Source: Vogesella mureinivorans (lineage in GTDB: Bacteria > Pseudomonadota > Gammaproteobacteria > Burkholderiales > Chromobacteriaceae). Taken from it: DNA of 64,000 nucleotides. The notes beneath the pieces were generated by a model, which ran no database searches, was not told the origin of the DNA, and worked only from the letters and a program-made list of their open reading frames with translations. A program made the translations under genes and the position numbers. Below are positions 55,499 to 64,000 of the stretch, in pieces (positions within the stretch are counted from its first letter, which is position 1; the number at the start of each line of letters is the position of its first letter). Location of the stretch: assembly GCF_007644035.1 (NCBI RefSeq), contig NZ_VMTV02000791.1, positions 62,001 through 126,000 on the forward strand, in the 5' to 3' direction.

Positions 55499-56854
55499 TT
55501 AACTGCCTTTCTTCATCTGCGCCAAGCGCTCTTCCAGATAATGGATGCTGGTGCCGCCCTGACGGAAGGCAGTGTCCATGAAGAGTTCCTGATGCAGCGG
55601 GATATTGGTTTTGATGCCGGTGATGGCCATTTCGGACAGGGCCACGCGCATGCGCGCCATGGCTTGTTCGCGGGTATCACCGTAAGAGATCAGTTTACCA
55701 ATCATCGAGTCGTAATGGGACGGAACCGTGTAACCCTGGTAGATGTGCGAGTCGATACGGATGCCCGGGCCACCGGCCGGGTGGTAGCTTTCGATCTTGC
55801 CTGGCGACGGAATAAAGGTGAACGGGTCTTCCGCGTTGATACGGCATTCCATCGCGTGGCCTTTGAACACGATGTCTTTTTGCTTGAAGCGCAGCTTCTC
55901 GCCAAAGGCAATGCGGATCTGCTCTTGCACGATATCGATGCCGGTAATCAGCTCGGATACCGGGTGTTCTACCTGTACGCGGGTGTTCATCTCGATAAAG
56001 TAGAACTCGCCGTTTTCATACAGGAACTCGAACGTACCGGCGCCACGGTAGCCAATACGGCGGCAGGCGTCGGCGCAGGCTTCGCCAATACGCTTGCGCT
56101 GTTCGGCAGTAATGCCGGGTGCCGGCGCTTCTTCGATGATTTTCTGGTGGCGGCGCTGCATGGAGCAGTCGCGCTCGCCCAGGTACACGGCGTTACCGTG
56201 CTGGTCGGCCAGTACCTGAATTTCGATATGGCGCGGCTGTTCCAGGAATTTTTCCATGTACACGGTGGGGTTGCCAAAAGCGGCACCGGCTTCGGTACGG
56301 GTCATATTCACCGAGTTGATCAGCGCCGCTTCGGTATGCACCACGCGCATGCCGCGGCCACCGCCACCGCCTGCAGCTTTGATGATCACCGGGAAGCCGA
56401 TCTTGCGGGCAATCTTGGTGATTTCTGCCGGGTCATCCGGCAGCGCACCGGCTACGCCAGGGACGGTCGGCACGCCAGCGTCGATCATCGCCTGCTTGGC
56501 GGAAACCTTGTCGCCCATCTGGCGAATGGTTTCCGGGCGCGGGCCGATGAACACAAAGCCGGATTGTTCTACGCGTTCGGCAAAATCGGCGTTTTCCGAC
56601 AGGAAACCGTAGCCAGGGTGAATAGCCTGGGCGTCGGTGACTTCGGCAGCGGCAATTAGCGCCGGCACATTCAGGTAGCTCAGCGTGGAGGATGCCGGGC
56701 CAATGCAGACCGATTCGTCGGCCAGCTTCACGTACTTGGCCTCGCGGTCGGCTTCGGAATGCACAACCACGGTCTTGATACCCATTTCGCGGCAAGCGCG
56801 CTGGATACGCAGGGCAATTTCCCCGCGGTTAGCGATCAGGATCTTTTCAAACAT
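55499..56854 (-). CDS. accC: acetyl-CoA carboxylase, biotin carboxylase subunit
   Basis: 451 residues from the ATG at 56854. Starts [19 protein letters not shown]. The ATP-grasp domain has [14 protein letters not shown] (glycine-rich loop) near residue 159, [20 protein letters not shown] near residue 210 and [14 protein letters not shown] near residue 285. It carboxylates the biotin on AccB, the first step of fatty-acid synthesis. A longer frame to 56893 lacks a family start. A strong hairpin lies between accB and accC. Confidence 0.97.
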   Translation of the reverse strand: MFEKILIANRGEIALRIQRACREMGIKTVVVHSEADREAKYVKLADESVCIGPASSTLSYLNVPALIAAAEVTDAQAIHPGYGFLSENADFAERVEQSGFVFIGPRPETIRQMGDKVSAKQAMIDAGVPTVPGVAGALPDDPAEITKIARKIGFPVIIKAAGGGGGRGMRVVHTEAALINSVNMTRTEAGAAFGNPTVYMEKFLEQPRHIEIQVLADQHGNAVYLGERDCSMQRRHQKIIEEAPAPGITAEQRKRIGEACADACRRIGYRGAGTFEFLYENGEFYFIEMNTRVQVEHPVSELITGIDIVQEQIRIAFGEKLRFKQKDIVFKGHAMECRINAEDPFTFIPSPGKIESYHPAGGPGIRIDSHIYQGYTVPSHYDSMIGKLISYGDTREQAMARMRVALSEMAITGIKTNIPLHQELFMDTAFRQGGTSIHYLEERLAQMKKGS

Positions 56855-56934
56855 GTCGGTTTCTCCGCAGCCCGGATACCGTCGTGCTGGCATCGGGCTC
56901 GGGCTGTTGGCAGCCCTTCAATTCACGCGAAAAC

Positions 56935-56960
56935 GACAGGGCACGCTGGCGTGCCCTGTC
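56935..56960 (-). terminator. strong hairpin between accB and accC
   Basis: GACAGGGCACGC (56935-56946) pairs with GCGTGCCCTGTC (56949-56960), a perfect 12-bp stem. On the minus strand it is followed by GTTTTCGC. It should act as a partial terminator or mRNA stabiliser, giving more AccB than AccC. Confidence 0.65.
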
Positions 56961-56986
56961 ATTTGAAATTCACGGCAGATCGCTGC

Positions 56987-57451
56987 TTATTCGATGATGA
57001 ACAGCGGCTCGCCGAACTCTACCGGCTGGCCTTCTTCGATCAGCACAGCTTTCACCACACCGCTACGCTCGGCTTCGATTTCGTTCATCAGCTTCATCGC
57101 TTCGATGATGCACAGGGTGTCGCCTACGTTCACTTGCTGGCCGACTTCTACAAACGGCTTGGAGCCCGGGCTTGGGCGGCGGTAAAAGGTGCCGACCATC
57201 GGCGATTTCACCGCATTGGCGTTGTCGGCTGCTGCTACCGGGGCTGGCGCCGCAGGGGCTGCCGCTACCGGCGCTGCTGCCGGGACGGCATGCTGCGGCA
57301 GGTGTACTTGCATGGGTTGTGCGAAGTTGACCGCCGCATTGGCGGATACGCGGGTGATGCGGACTTTTTCTTCGCCTTCGGTCACTTCGAGTTCAGCAAT
57401 GCCGGATTCCTCGACGAGATCGATCAGCTTTTTCAGTTTGCGCAGGTCCAT
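56987..57451 (-). CDS. accB: acetyl-CoA carboxylase, biotin carboxyl carrier protein
   Basis: 154 residues. Biotin attaches at Lys120 in [11 protein letters not shown]. The thumb region and the Ala/Pro-rich linker (residues 57-78, [18 protein letters not shown]) are typical. It carries the carboxyl group from AccC to the transferase. aroQ lies 27 nt upstream on the same strand, the common aroQ-accB-accC order. Confidence 0.97.
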   Translation of the reverse strand: MDLRKLKKLIDLVEESGIAELEVTEGEEKVRITRVSANAAVNFAQPMQVHLPQHAVPAAAPVAAAPAAPAPVAAADNANAVKSPMVGTFYRRPSPGSKPFVEVGQQVNVGDTLCIIEAMKLMNEIEAERSGVVKAVLIEEGQPVEFGEPLFIIE

Positions 57452-57478
57452 GGTCTTCCTTCGGATAGTATTCGGGTG

Positions 57479-57928
57479 TTATGCCGGCAGGCCCAGACGC
57501 TTCATCGCGTGAGCCAGTGCCAGTGCGTAGCCATCAGCGCCCAGGCCGCAAATCACACCTACCGCCAGATCCGAAAAATACGAATGGTGGCGGAAAGGCT
57601 CGCGAGCGTGGACGTTGGATAAGTGGACTTCAATGAATGGCACCTTGACGCCCGCCAGTGCATCGCGCAGGGCGACGCTGGTATGGGTGAAAGCTGCCGG
57701 ATTGATGATGACAAAAGCCGTGCCGTCGCTCAGGCAAGCGTGGACGCGGTCGATCAGCACGTGTTCGGCGTTGCTTTGCAGAACATCCAGCTCAAAGCCT
57801 GCATCGCTGGCTTGCGCACGCAGGCGCTGGTTGATGTCGTCCAGGGTGTCCCGGCCGTAGTGCTGTGGCTCGCGCAGTCCGAGTAGGTTCAGATTGGGGC
57901 CGTGCAGCACGAGGATTTTTCGGGTCAA
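57479..57928 (-). CDS. aroQ: type II 3-dehydroquinate dehydratase
   Basis: 149 residues from a TTG at 57928, with AGGGAC about 9 nt upstream; no in-frame ATG exists upstream. Type II motifs: [14 protein letters not shown] at the start, [17 protein letters not shown] in the middle and [18 protein letters not shown] with the catalytic His. It removes water from 3-dehydroquinate in the shikimate pathway. A TTG further up (57970) is possible, but would give an odd extension for the family. Confidence 0.93.
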   Translation of the reverse strand: MTRKILVLHGPNLNLLGLREPQHYGRDTLDDINQRLRAQASDAGFELDVLQSNAEHVLIDRVHACLSDGTAFVIINPAAFTHTSVALRDALAGVKVPFIEVHLSNVHAREPFRHHSYFSDLAVGVICGLGADGYALALAHAMKRLGLPA

Positions 57929-58216
57929 GGTGTCAGTCCCTGTTTTGATATGGGCGCGAGTTTGCCGCAATTGTCAGCAAGATGTCCAGCAATTGCCGCA
58001 TTTCAAACGTGTGTTTAAGTTGCGACCGTGTTGGAAAAATGTTGCGCTTTCGAGTGAAAGCACTAACAAATCGGCACATTGTAAGCAGCCGGTAAACTTT
58101 AGCGAGGTGCAATAAAACGCTTGTTGATCTGGCACAAGCAGAAGGTGTGCCGGGAACGCTGCCACGGGATGGCGCTCGAAAGGTATAATCGCCACGTTTT
58201 CTAAAAGATACCCGCC
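57929..58216. promoter_or_regulatory. divergent region between aroQ and queA
   Basis: For queA, a perfect TATAAT is at 58184-58189, 28 nt before the ATG, with no good -35. For the aroQ-accBC operon, TACAAT on the minus strand (58083-58078) is a possible -10, giving a leader of about 140 nt. AAAGTTTACCGGC and other AT-rich parts lie around 58050-58120. No gene is seen. Confidence 0.4.
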
Positions 58217-59242
58217 ATGCACGTTTCCGACTTTGACTACCACCTTCCCGACAACCTGATCGCGCAGCACCCGCCCGCCGTGCGCGGCGCCAGCCGCTTA
58301 TTGCTGGTCAACGGCAGTACGCTGGCCGATGCGCAGTTTGCTGCCTTTGCCGATGCCCTGCAGGCCGGCGACGTGATGGTGTTTAACGATACCCGCGTGA
58401 TCAAGGCGCGCCTGTTTGGTGAAAAAGCCAGCGGCGGCAAGATCGAGGCGCTGGTAGAGCGCGTGCTGGACGAACACCACGTGCTGGCCCATGTGCGCGC
58501 CAGCAAGTCGCCCAAGCCGGGCACGCAGCTGATTTTTGCCGGCCGCTGGCAGGCCGAGATGGTAGAGCGCGTGGGCGAGCTGTTCCGCCTGCGCTTTCTG
58601 GATGCGGCCAACGTATTCGATATTCTGGACGCCTCCGGCAAGCTGCCGCTGCCACCCTATATCGAGCGCGACACCGACGGTGACGACGACGAGCGCTACC
58701 AGACGGTGTATGCGCGCGAAAAAGGCGCGGTGGCCGCCCCGACCGCGGGCCTGCACTTTACCGACGACATGCTGCAGCAGTTGGCCGCAAAGGGCGTAAA
58801 ACTGTGCAATGTGACGCTGCATGTTGGTGCAGGCACTTTCCAGCCGGTGCGGGTGGATAATATTGCCGACCACAAAATGCACAGCGAGATCTACGATATC
58901 CCGCAAGCTACCGTGGATGCCATCCACGCCGCGCATGCGGCCGGCCGCCAGGTGCTGGCCGTGGGCACCACCAGCATGCGCGCGCTGGAATCCGCCGCTC
59001 GTGGCGATGGCGTGCTGAAAGCAGGCCGTGGCGAGACTGATATCTTTATTACGCCGGGCTACCGTTTTAACGTGGTGGACAAGCTGCTGACCAACTTCCA
59101 CCTGCCCAAATCCACCCTGCTGATGCTGGTGTCGGCCTTTGCCGGCTACACCGAAATGCGTGCTGCCTATGCACACGCGGTGGCGCAGCAATACCGTTTC
59201 TTCAGCTATGGCGATGCCATGCTGCTGACCCGCAAGGACTAA
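58217..59242 (+). CDS. queA: S-adenosylmethionine:tRNA ribosyltransferase-isomerase
   Basis: 341 residues, the standard size. Starts [27 protein letters not shown] near residue 60, [13 protein letters not shown] near residue 172 and [36 protein letters not shown] near the C-terminus are all family signatures. It makes epoxyqueuosine on tRNA. DUF971 and ubiE follow closely on the same strand. Confidence 0.97.
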   Translation: MHVSDFDYHLPDNLIAQHPPAVRGASRLLLVNGSTLADAQFAAFADALQAGDVMVFNDTRVIKARLFGEKASGGKIEALVERVLDEHHVLAHVRASKSPKPGTQLIFAGRWQAEMVERVGELFRLRFLDAANVFDILDASGKLPLPPYIERDTDGDDDERYQTVYAREKGAVAAPTAGLHFTDDMLQQLAAKGVKLCNVTLHVGAGTFQPVRVDNIADHKMHSEIYDIPQATVDAIHAAHAAGRQVLAVGTTSMRALESAARGDGVLKAGRGETDIFITPGYRFNVVDKLLTNFHLPKSTLLMLVSAFAGYTEMRAAYAHAVAQQYRFFSYGDAMLLTRKD

Positions 59243-59246
59243 GCTC

Positions 59247-59618
59247 ATGAGCGGTTTGACTCACGATAGCGCCAGCCCGCAGGACGTTATCCTGCACGCC
59301 GTATCGCGCCAGCTGGAGATCAGCTTTGATGACGGCGCGCGTTTCCGGCTGCCGGCCGAATACCTGCGCGTACATTCGCCATCAGCCGAGGTGCGCGGGC
59401 ACGGCGTGGGCAACGAGGTGCTGCAAACCGGCAAGCTGCACGTGGCCATTACCGGCCTGGAGCCGGTAGGGCACTATGCGCTGAAGATTGTGTTTGACGA
59501 TGGCCACGACAGCGGCCTGTATAGCTGGGCCTACCTATACGAGCTGGGCGTGAAGCACGACCAGTACTGGCAGGATTATCTGAATCGCCTCGCCGCCGCA
59601 GGCGCGAGCAGGGAGTAA
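59247..59618 (+). CDS. DUF971 family protein
   Basis: 123 residues. One DUF971 domain (as in the N-terminus of gamma-butyrobetaine hydroxylase): [31 protein letters not shown] near residue 25, [25 protein letters not shown] near residue 78. In many betaproteobacteria it precedes ubiE as here (2 nt gap). The family is linked to iron-sulfur or metal handling in some reports; the role is not clear. Confidence 0.9.
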   Translation: MSGLTHDSASPQDVILHAVSRQLEISFDDGARFRLPAEYLRVHSPSAEVRGHGVGNEVLQTGKLHVAITGLEPVGHYALKIVFDDGHDSGLYSWAYLYELGVKHDQYWQDYLNRLAAAGASRE

Positions 59619-59620
59619 GC

Positions 59621-60355
59621 ATGGACAACCAGACGCATTTTGGTTTTAAAACCGTCGACGAAAGCGAAAAGGCGGGCAAGGTAGCCGAGGTATTCCACTC
59701 GGTAGCGCAAAAGTACGACGTGATGAACGACCTGATGTCGGGCGGCCTGCACCGTGTATGGAAGCACTTCACCCTGACCACGTCCGGCGTGCGTGCCGGC
59801 GAGAAGGTGCTGGACATCGCCGGCGGTACCGGCGACCTGGCACGTGGCTGGGCCAAGCGCGTGGGCAAGAGCGGCGAAGTGTGGCTCACCGACATCAATA
59901 GCTCCATGCTGACCGTTGGCCGCGACCGCCTGCTGGACGAGGGCATGATCCTGCCGGTGTCGCTGGCCGACGCCGAAAAGCTGCCGTTCCCCGACAACTA
60001 TTTCAACGCCGTCTCGGTAGCCTTTGGCCTGCGCAACATGACGCACAAAGACGCCGCGCTGAAAGAAATGTTCCGCGTGCTGAAACCGGGCGGCAAGCTG
60101 TTCGTACTGGAGTTTTCCAAGGTCTGGAAGCCGCTGTCGCCGCTGTACGATTTTTACTCGTTCAAGGCGCTGCCGGTGATGGGCAAGCTGGTGGCCAACG
60201 ATGCCGACAGCTACCAGTACCTGGCCGAATCCATTCGCATGCACCCCGATCAGGAAACCCTGAAACAGATGATGCTGGACGCCGGTTTTGGCCGTGTGGA
60301 CTACCACAATATGACCGGCGGCGTGGTGGCACTGCATAAAGGCATCAAGTTCTGA
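59621..60355 (+). CDS. ubiE: ubiquinone/menaquinone biosynthesis C-methyltransferase
   Basis: 244 residues. SAM-binding [19 protein letters not shown] near residue 63, the UbiE signature [17 protein letters not shown] near residue 30 and [20 protein letters not shown] near residue 144. It adds the C-2 methyl in ubiquinone synthesis. The stop overlaps the next ATG (TGATG). Confidence 0.97.
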   Translation: MDNQTHFGFKTVDESEKAGKVAEVFHSVAQKYDVMNDLMSGGLHRVWKHFTLTTSGVRAGEKVLDIAGGTGDLARGWAKRVGKSGEVWLTDINSSMLTVGRDRLLDEGMILPVSLADAEKLPFPDNYFNAVSVAFGLRNMTHKDAALKEMFRVLKPGGKLFVLEFSKVWKPLSPLYDFYSFKALPVMGKLVANDADSYQYLAESIRMHPDQETLKQMMLDAGFGRVDYHNMTGGVVALHKGIKF

Positions 60356-60906
60356 TGCAGGACGCGCTGGCACAGCGTCTGGCCGAGTTGGGCATTGCGC
60401 CGGACAGGTTGGCCGCACGCGGCCTGCAGCCCTATGCCGAGGCCGACGCCGCCAGCCTGGTGCTGGCTGAGGTGAACGACGCCGGGCGCGAGTTCCACCT
60501 GCTAGCCGGCGCCGCCGCCGCCTGGCAGGCCATGCGCGACGCCGCTGTCGCGGACGGCGTGACGCTGTTTCTGGTATCGGCGTTTCGCAGCGTGGCGCGG
60601 CAGCACGAGATCGTGGCCGCCAAACTGGCACGCGGCCAGTGTCTGGATACCATCCTGGCTGTCAGCGCCGCGCCCGGTTATAGCGAGCACCATACCGGCT
60701 GTGCCATCGATATCGGCACCCCCGGCTCGCCGGTGCTGGAAGAAGACTTTGAAACCACCCCCGCTTTTGCCTGGCTGCAGCAACACGCAGCCGGCTTCGG
60801 CTTTGTCATGAGCTTTGGCCGTGATAACGCCAGTGGCTATCTGTATGAGCCCTGGCACTGGTGCTGGCAGTGTGCCGCACCTCCATTAAAAGGACCCACC
60901 GCATGA
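60355..60906 (+). CDS. M15-family D-alanyl-D-alanine carboxypeptidase-like protein
   Basis: 183 residues. VanY-type zinc motif SEHHTGCAIDIG near residue 111 (SxHxxGxAxD) and the second site EPWHW near residue 164, with SAFRSVARQ upstream, are all present. No signal peptide or membrane helix is evident: the first 40 residues are soluble. Such peptidases normally act in the periplasm, so this one is either exported another way or works on cytoplasmic peptides. It overlaps ubiE by 1 nt and the next gene by 4 nt, so it is firmly within the operon. Confidence 0.8.
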   Translation: MQDALAQRLAELGIAPDRLAARGLQPYAEADAASLVLAEVNDAGREFHLLAGAAAAWQAMRDAAVADGVTLFLVSAFRSVARQHEIVAAKLARGQCLDTILAVSAAPGYSEHHTGCAIDIGTPGSPVLEEDFETTPAFAWLQQHAAGFGFVMSFGRDNASGYLYEPWHWCWQCAAPPLKGPTA

Positions 60907-61577
60907 AAAACCTTTCCAAATTCGGCATCGTGACTATGGTTTCTGCCGCCCTGCTGGCCAGCGGCTGCGCCTCGGTAGACCTGGACCAATACACCAATAC
61001 CCAGAAGGGTGCCGTACTGGGCACCATCGGTGGCGCCGTACTGGGGGCTGCCGTGGCAGGCAAGGGCAACCGTAACAAGGGCGCGGTGATCGGCGCTATC
61101 GGTGGCGGCCTGGCCGGTGCCGGCGTGGGCGTTTACATGGACAAACAAGCGCAGGATTTTGAAAAACAGCTGGCACCCCAGATCCAGTCTGGTGCGATCG
61201 AGCTGAGAAAAAACGCCGACCATAGCCTGACCGTGACCATGACTTCGGCCACCGCGTTTGATACCAACTCCGCCAGCCTGAAACAGGCCTTCCTGCCGAC
61301 GCTGTCCACCATCGGTAGCATCGTGAAACGCTACGGCAAGACCACACTGGATATCGAAGGCCACACCGACGCCAGCGGTAATGACAAGATCAACCAGCCG
61401 CTGTCCGAACAGCGCGCTGCCGCCGTAGAAAGCCAGCTGGCCAGCCTGGGCGTACAGCCAGAGCGCATGAGCGCTACCGGCTACGGCGCCAGCCGCCCGC
61501 GCGGTGACAACAAGACCGAAGCCGGCAAGCAGCTGAACCGCCGTGTGGAAATCCAGATCGTACCGGTTGTGCAGTAA
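60903..61577 (+). CDS. OmpA-family lipoprotein with glycine-zipper region
   Basis: 224 residues from the ATG at 60903 (ATGA overlap). Lipobox LLASGC gives Cys22. Residues ~35-78 are a glycine-zipper (GAVLGTIGGAVLGAAVAGKGN...GAIGGGLAGAGVG). The C-terminal OmpA-like domain, from about residue 105, has DIEGHTDASGNDKINQPLSEQRAAAV and a GASRPRGDNKTEAGKQLNRRVE peptidoglycan-binding segment. It probably ties the outer membrane to the cell wall; pairing with a peptidase gene upstream is suggestive. Confidence 0.9.
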   Translation: MKNLSKFGIVTMVSAALLASGCASVDLDQYTNTQKGAVLGTIGGAVLGAAVAGKGNRNKGAVIGAIGGGLAGAGVGVYMDKQAQDFEKQLAPQIQSGAIELRKNADHSLTVTMTSATAFDTNSASLKQAFLPTLSTIGSIVKRYGKTTLDIEGHTDASGNDKINQPLSEQRAAAVESQLASLGVQPERMSATGYGASRPRGDNKTEAGKQLNRRVEIQIVPVVQ

Positions 61578-61580
61578 GGC

Positions 61581-61907
61581 ATGAACGCCTGGCTGATGCT
61601 GGCCGGGGCCATCGCCGCCGAGGTGGTGGCCACCTCCTCGCTGAAGTTGGCCGCAGGCTTTACCCGCCCGCTGCCCTCGCTGGTGGTGGTAGCGGGCTAC
61701 GTGCTGGCGTTCTGGCTGCTGTCGCAAGTGGTGCAGCGGCTGGACTTGGGCGTGGTGTACGCCATCTGGTGCGGCGTGGGCATGGCGGTCGTTGCCGCCG
61801 TGGGCGTGTTTTACTACGGCGAAGGCATGCCGCCGCTGAAGCTGGCCGGCATCGTGGCCATCATCATTGGCACCATTTTATTGAGTCTGGCCAGCAAGGG
61901 GCACTGA
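61581..61907 (+). CDS. small multidrug resistance (SMR) family transporter
   Basis: 108 residues with four membrane helices. The essential membrane glutamate is Glu14 (AIAAEVVATSSLK), and the TM3 motif VVYAIWCGVG is present. SMR proteins export cationic or guanidinium compounds with protons. Three nt after the OmpA gene and one before ubiJ. The TTGGCCGCA word at 61647 encodes Leu-Ala-Ala. Confidence 0.92.
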   Translation: MNAWLMLAGAIAAEVVATSSLKLAAGFTRPLPSLVVVAGYVLAFWLLSQVVQRLDLGVVYAIWCGVGMAVVAAVGVFYYGEGMPPLKLAGIVAIIIGTILLSLASKGH

Positions 61908-61908
61908 C

Positions 61909-62490
61909 ATGGGTTTGCGTATTGCAGCGTTTAATCATGTGCTGAACCAGCACCCGGCGGTACGCGCCGAGCTGGCGCAGCACGCCGGGCGGCGTATCGG
62001 CATCAGCCTGCCACCGTTCGACCTGGCAGGGGTAGTCACCAGCGATGGCTGGCTGGCCGCCTGCGAGGGCGAGCCGGAAGCGCGCCTGCGCCTGAAGCAC
62101 AGCGTGGCGCTGGCACAGCTATCCGGCCAGGAGCCTGCCATGGGCGACATCGTGCTGGAAGGCGATACCGAGCTGGCCGCCAGCGTTGGCCGCATCGTAC
62201 GCCAGCTGCAGTGGGACGCCACCGAAGACCTGTCGCGCGTGGTGGGCGACGTGGCCGCCCACCGTGTACAGGGCTGGGTGCGCGGGCTGTTTGGCATCAA
62301 GGGTGAAATCGGCGGCCGCCTGCTGGAAACCTGGGTAGAGCACCTGCGCGAAGAAGCGCCGCTGCTGGCCAAGAAAACCGACGTAGCCGATTTTGTCAGC
62401 GCGGTAGATACCCTGCGCGAAGACGCCGACCGCCTGCAAAAACGCCTGGCGCTGCTGGAAGCGCGTGCGGCCAACCTTCGCCAACCATAA
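61909..62490 (+). CDS. ubiJ: ubiquinone biosynthesis accessory factor UbiJ
   Basis: 193 residues. N-terminal SCP2 lipid-binding domain ([50 protein letters not shown]) and a C-terminal coiled coil ([25 protein letters not shown]). It scaffolds late ubiquinone synthesis in the cytosolic Ubi complex. ubiJ before ubiB is the conserved order. Its last codons overlap an exact 13-base copy of the repeated word. Confidence 0.92.
   Translation: MGLRIAAFNHVLNQHPAVRAELAQHAGRRIGISLPPFDLAGVVTSDGWLAACEGEPEARLRLKHSVALAQLSGQEPAMGDIVLEGDTELAASVGRIVRQLQWDATEDLSRVVGDVAAHRVQGWVRGLFGIKGEIGGRLLETWVEHLREEAPLLAKKTDVADFVSAVDTLREDADRLQKRLALLEARAANLRQP
62464..62476 (-). repeat. 13-base repeated word at the 3' end of ubiJ
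   Basis: An exact TGCGGCCAACCTT lies 12 nt before the ubiJ stop, coding Ala-Ala-Asn-Leu in frame, in the poorly conserved tail. Confidence 0.8.
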
Positions 62491-62502
62491 CAATAAAGCC
62501 CA

Positions 62503-64000
62503 TCATGCGTATTACGCGTCTGTTCAAGATTGTTTCCGTGTTTTACCGCTTTGGCCTGGACGACTTTCTGGCCGGCCGTCCCAAAGTAGGGCTGCTTGCC
62601 AAGCTGTTCCGCTTGCTGCCTGTGCCGCGCGATACCGCTGCGCCGCTACCGCAGCGTGTGCGCCTGGCGCTGGAGCACCTGGGGCCGATCTTCATCAAGT
62701 TTGGCCAGGTGCTGTCTACTCGCCGCGACCTGCTGCCGCCCGATTACGCCGACGAGCTGGCGTACCTGCAAGACCGCGTGCCGCCGTTTGACAGCGCCAT
62801 TGCGCGCGAGGTGATCGAGCGCAGCTTTGGCCAGCCGCTGGCCCACATCTACGCCGAATTCGACAACATACCGGTAGCCAGCGCTTCGGTTGCGCAGGTA
62901 CACCGTGCGCGCCTGCATGGCAGCCACGGCCAGCCGGGCAAAGACGTGGCGGTAAAAGTATTGCGCCCCGGCATCTTGCCGGTGATCGAGCAGGACCTGG
63001 CGCTGATGGCAGTGCTGGCCGGGCTGGTGGAGCGCTTTTTGCCCGACGGCAAACGCCTGAAACCGCGCGAAGTGGTGGCCGAGTTCGACCGCCACCTGCA
63101 CGACGAGCTGGACCTGATGCACGAGGCCGGCAACGCCAGCCAGCTGCACCGCAATTTTATCGGTAGCGACATGCTGCTGGTGCCGGAGGTGTACTACGAC
63201 TACACCCGGCGCGACGTGATGACCATGCAGTGGATGGACGGCATCCCGGTGGGGCAGATCGACCGCCTGCGCGCCGCCGGGGTGGACCTGAAGCAGCTCA
63301 GCCGCTTTGGCGTGGAAATCTTCTTTACCCAGGTGTTCCGCCACGGCTTCTTTCACGCTGACATGCACCCGGGCAATATCCTGGTGGCGGCTGATGGCCG
63401 TTACATCGCGCTGGATTTCGGCATTGTCGGCAGCCTTACCGACACCGACAAACACTATCTGGCGGTGAACTTCCTGGCCTTCTTCAACCGCGACTACCAC
63501 CGCGTGGCCACTGCGCACATTGAATCCGGCTGGGTGCCGCGCGATACCCGCGCCGAAGAGCTGGAAGCGGCCATCCGCACCGTGTGCGAGCCCATCTTCA
63601 ACAAGCCACTGTCGCAGATCAGCTTTGGCATGGTGCTGCTGCGCCTGTTTGAAACCAGCCGCCGCTTTAATGTGGAAATCCAGCCGCAGCTGGTGCTGCT
63701 GCAGAAAACGCTGCTGAACATCGAAGGCCTGGGCCGCCAGCTGGACCCGGAGCTGGACCTGTGGGATACCGCCAAGCCTTTCCTGACCAAGTGGATGAAC
63801 GAGCAGATCGGCTGGCGCGGCCTGCTGCGCACGCTCAAGCACGAGGTGCCGCAATGGGCCACCACGCTGCCCACCATTCCGCGCAAGCTGGGCGAGGCCT
63901 TATCTGGCCAGACCACCGAACTTGTGTTGCAAGGCTATATCCAATTGATGCGCGAACAAAAAACGCAGAACTTCCTGCTCAAGCTGATCGCGCTGTTGTT
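62503..64000 (+). CDS. ubiB: ubiquinone biosynthesis kinase-like protein UbiB (cut by window end)
   Basis: The first 499 codons are present; no stop before the end. ABC1/ADCK kinase-like motifs: [16 protein letters not shown] near residue 61 (KxGQ), [11 protein letters not shown] near residue 126, FHADMHPGN near residue 284 and ALDFGIVG near residue 304. UbiB supports coenzyme Q synthesis, probably by an ATPase extracting lipid precursors from the membrane. The two C-terminal membrane helices expected of UbiB would begin at or beyond the edge. Gap of 12 nt after ubiJ. Confidence 0.97.

Overview
The window is a 64 kb stretch of a high-GC bacterial chromosome. It is densely packed with housekeeping operons on both strands and has no rRNA, tRNA, CRISPR array, insertion sequence or prophage that I could see. 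Gene content and order suggest a betaproteobacterium, most likely of the order Neisseriales (Chromobacterium/Vogesella/Aquitalea-like). The clues are greA-DUF4149-yhbY-rlmE-ftsH-folP-glmM, the isc operon with hscBA and iscX, stand-alone RlmK, and queA-DUF971-ubiE...ubiJ-ubiB. This placement is an inference; no 16S or marker comparison was possible.

Layout. 1-4.3 kb: 3' part of a type II secretion operon (gspH end, I, J, K, L, M, N), every junction overlapping by 4 nt. 4.4-9.6 kb: pyrimidine/arginine gene pair carA and carB, with a LeuE-type exporter gene between them. 9.7-16.1 kb: greA, DUF4149, yhbY (opposite strand), rlmE, ftsH, folP, glmM. 16.3-19.2 kb (minus): sodium/alanine-type symporter, a small DUF2798 membrane protein, a small gene whose intrinsic terminator lies inside its reading frame (candidate non-stop, ArfA-like), and udk. 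19.5-25.2 kb (minus): complete iscRSUA-hscBA-fdx-iscX operon with an IscR-type operator at its promoter. 25.4-26.5 kb: a KAS III-like synthase. 26.8-33.9 kb: a LysR regulator divergent from a dipeptide-type ABC importer (dppABCDF). 34-43.3 kb: coaD-like, rlmK-like, GNAT, thioredoxin, glutathione peroxidase, mltA and an RND efflux pair. 43.4-46.3 kb: ClpP-like lipoprotein, mscS, hemE. 46.7-52.6 kb: priA, dacB, grxC, secB, SH3 protein, gpsA. 52.7-57.9 kb (minus): a thiol-peroxidase homologue without its catalytic cysteines, a zinc-ribbon/DUF3426 protein, prmA, accC, accB, aroQ. 58.2-64 kb: queA, DUF971, ubiE, an M15 peptidase, an OmpA-like lipoprotein, an SMR exporter, ubiJ and the start of ubiB (cut by the window end).

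The most striking signal is not a gene. It is a short repeated word, TGCGGCCAACCTT (reverse complement AAGGTTGGCCGCA). I found seven exact 13-base copies and about forty copies of its 9-base core TGCGGCCAA/TTGGCCGCA by eye. Intergenic copies sit just behind stop codons or form inverted pairs, and coding copies mostly read Leu-Ala-Ala with the otherwise uncommon TTG codon. Copies are roughly balanced between strands. This is how the DNA uptake sequences of Neisseriaceae and Pasteurellaceae behave, but the word is different from any I recall. Other points of note are the candidate non-stop gene at 18.3-18.6 kb, a DnaA-box/AT-rich segment between hemE and priA, the cysteine-less Tpx homologue, and a pair of REP-like elements near 36.4 kb.
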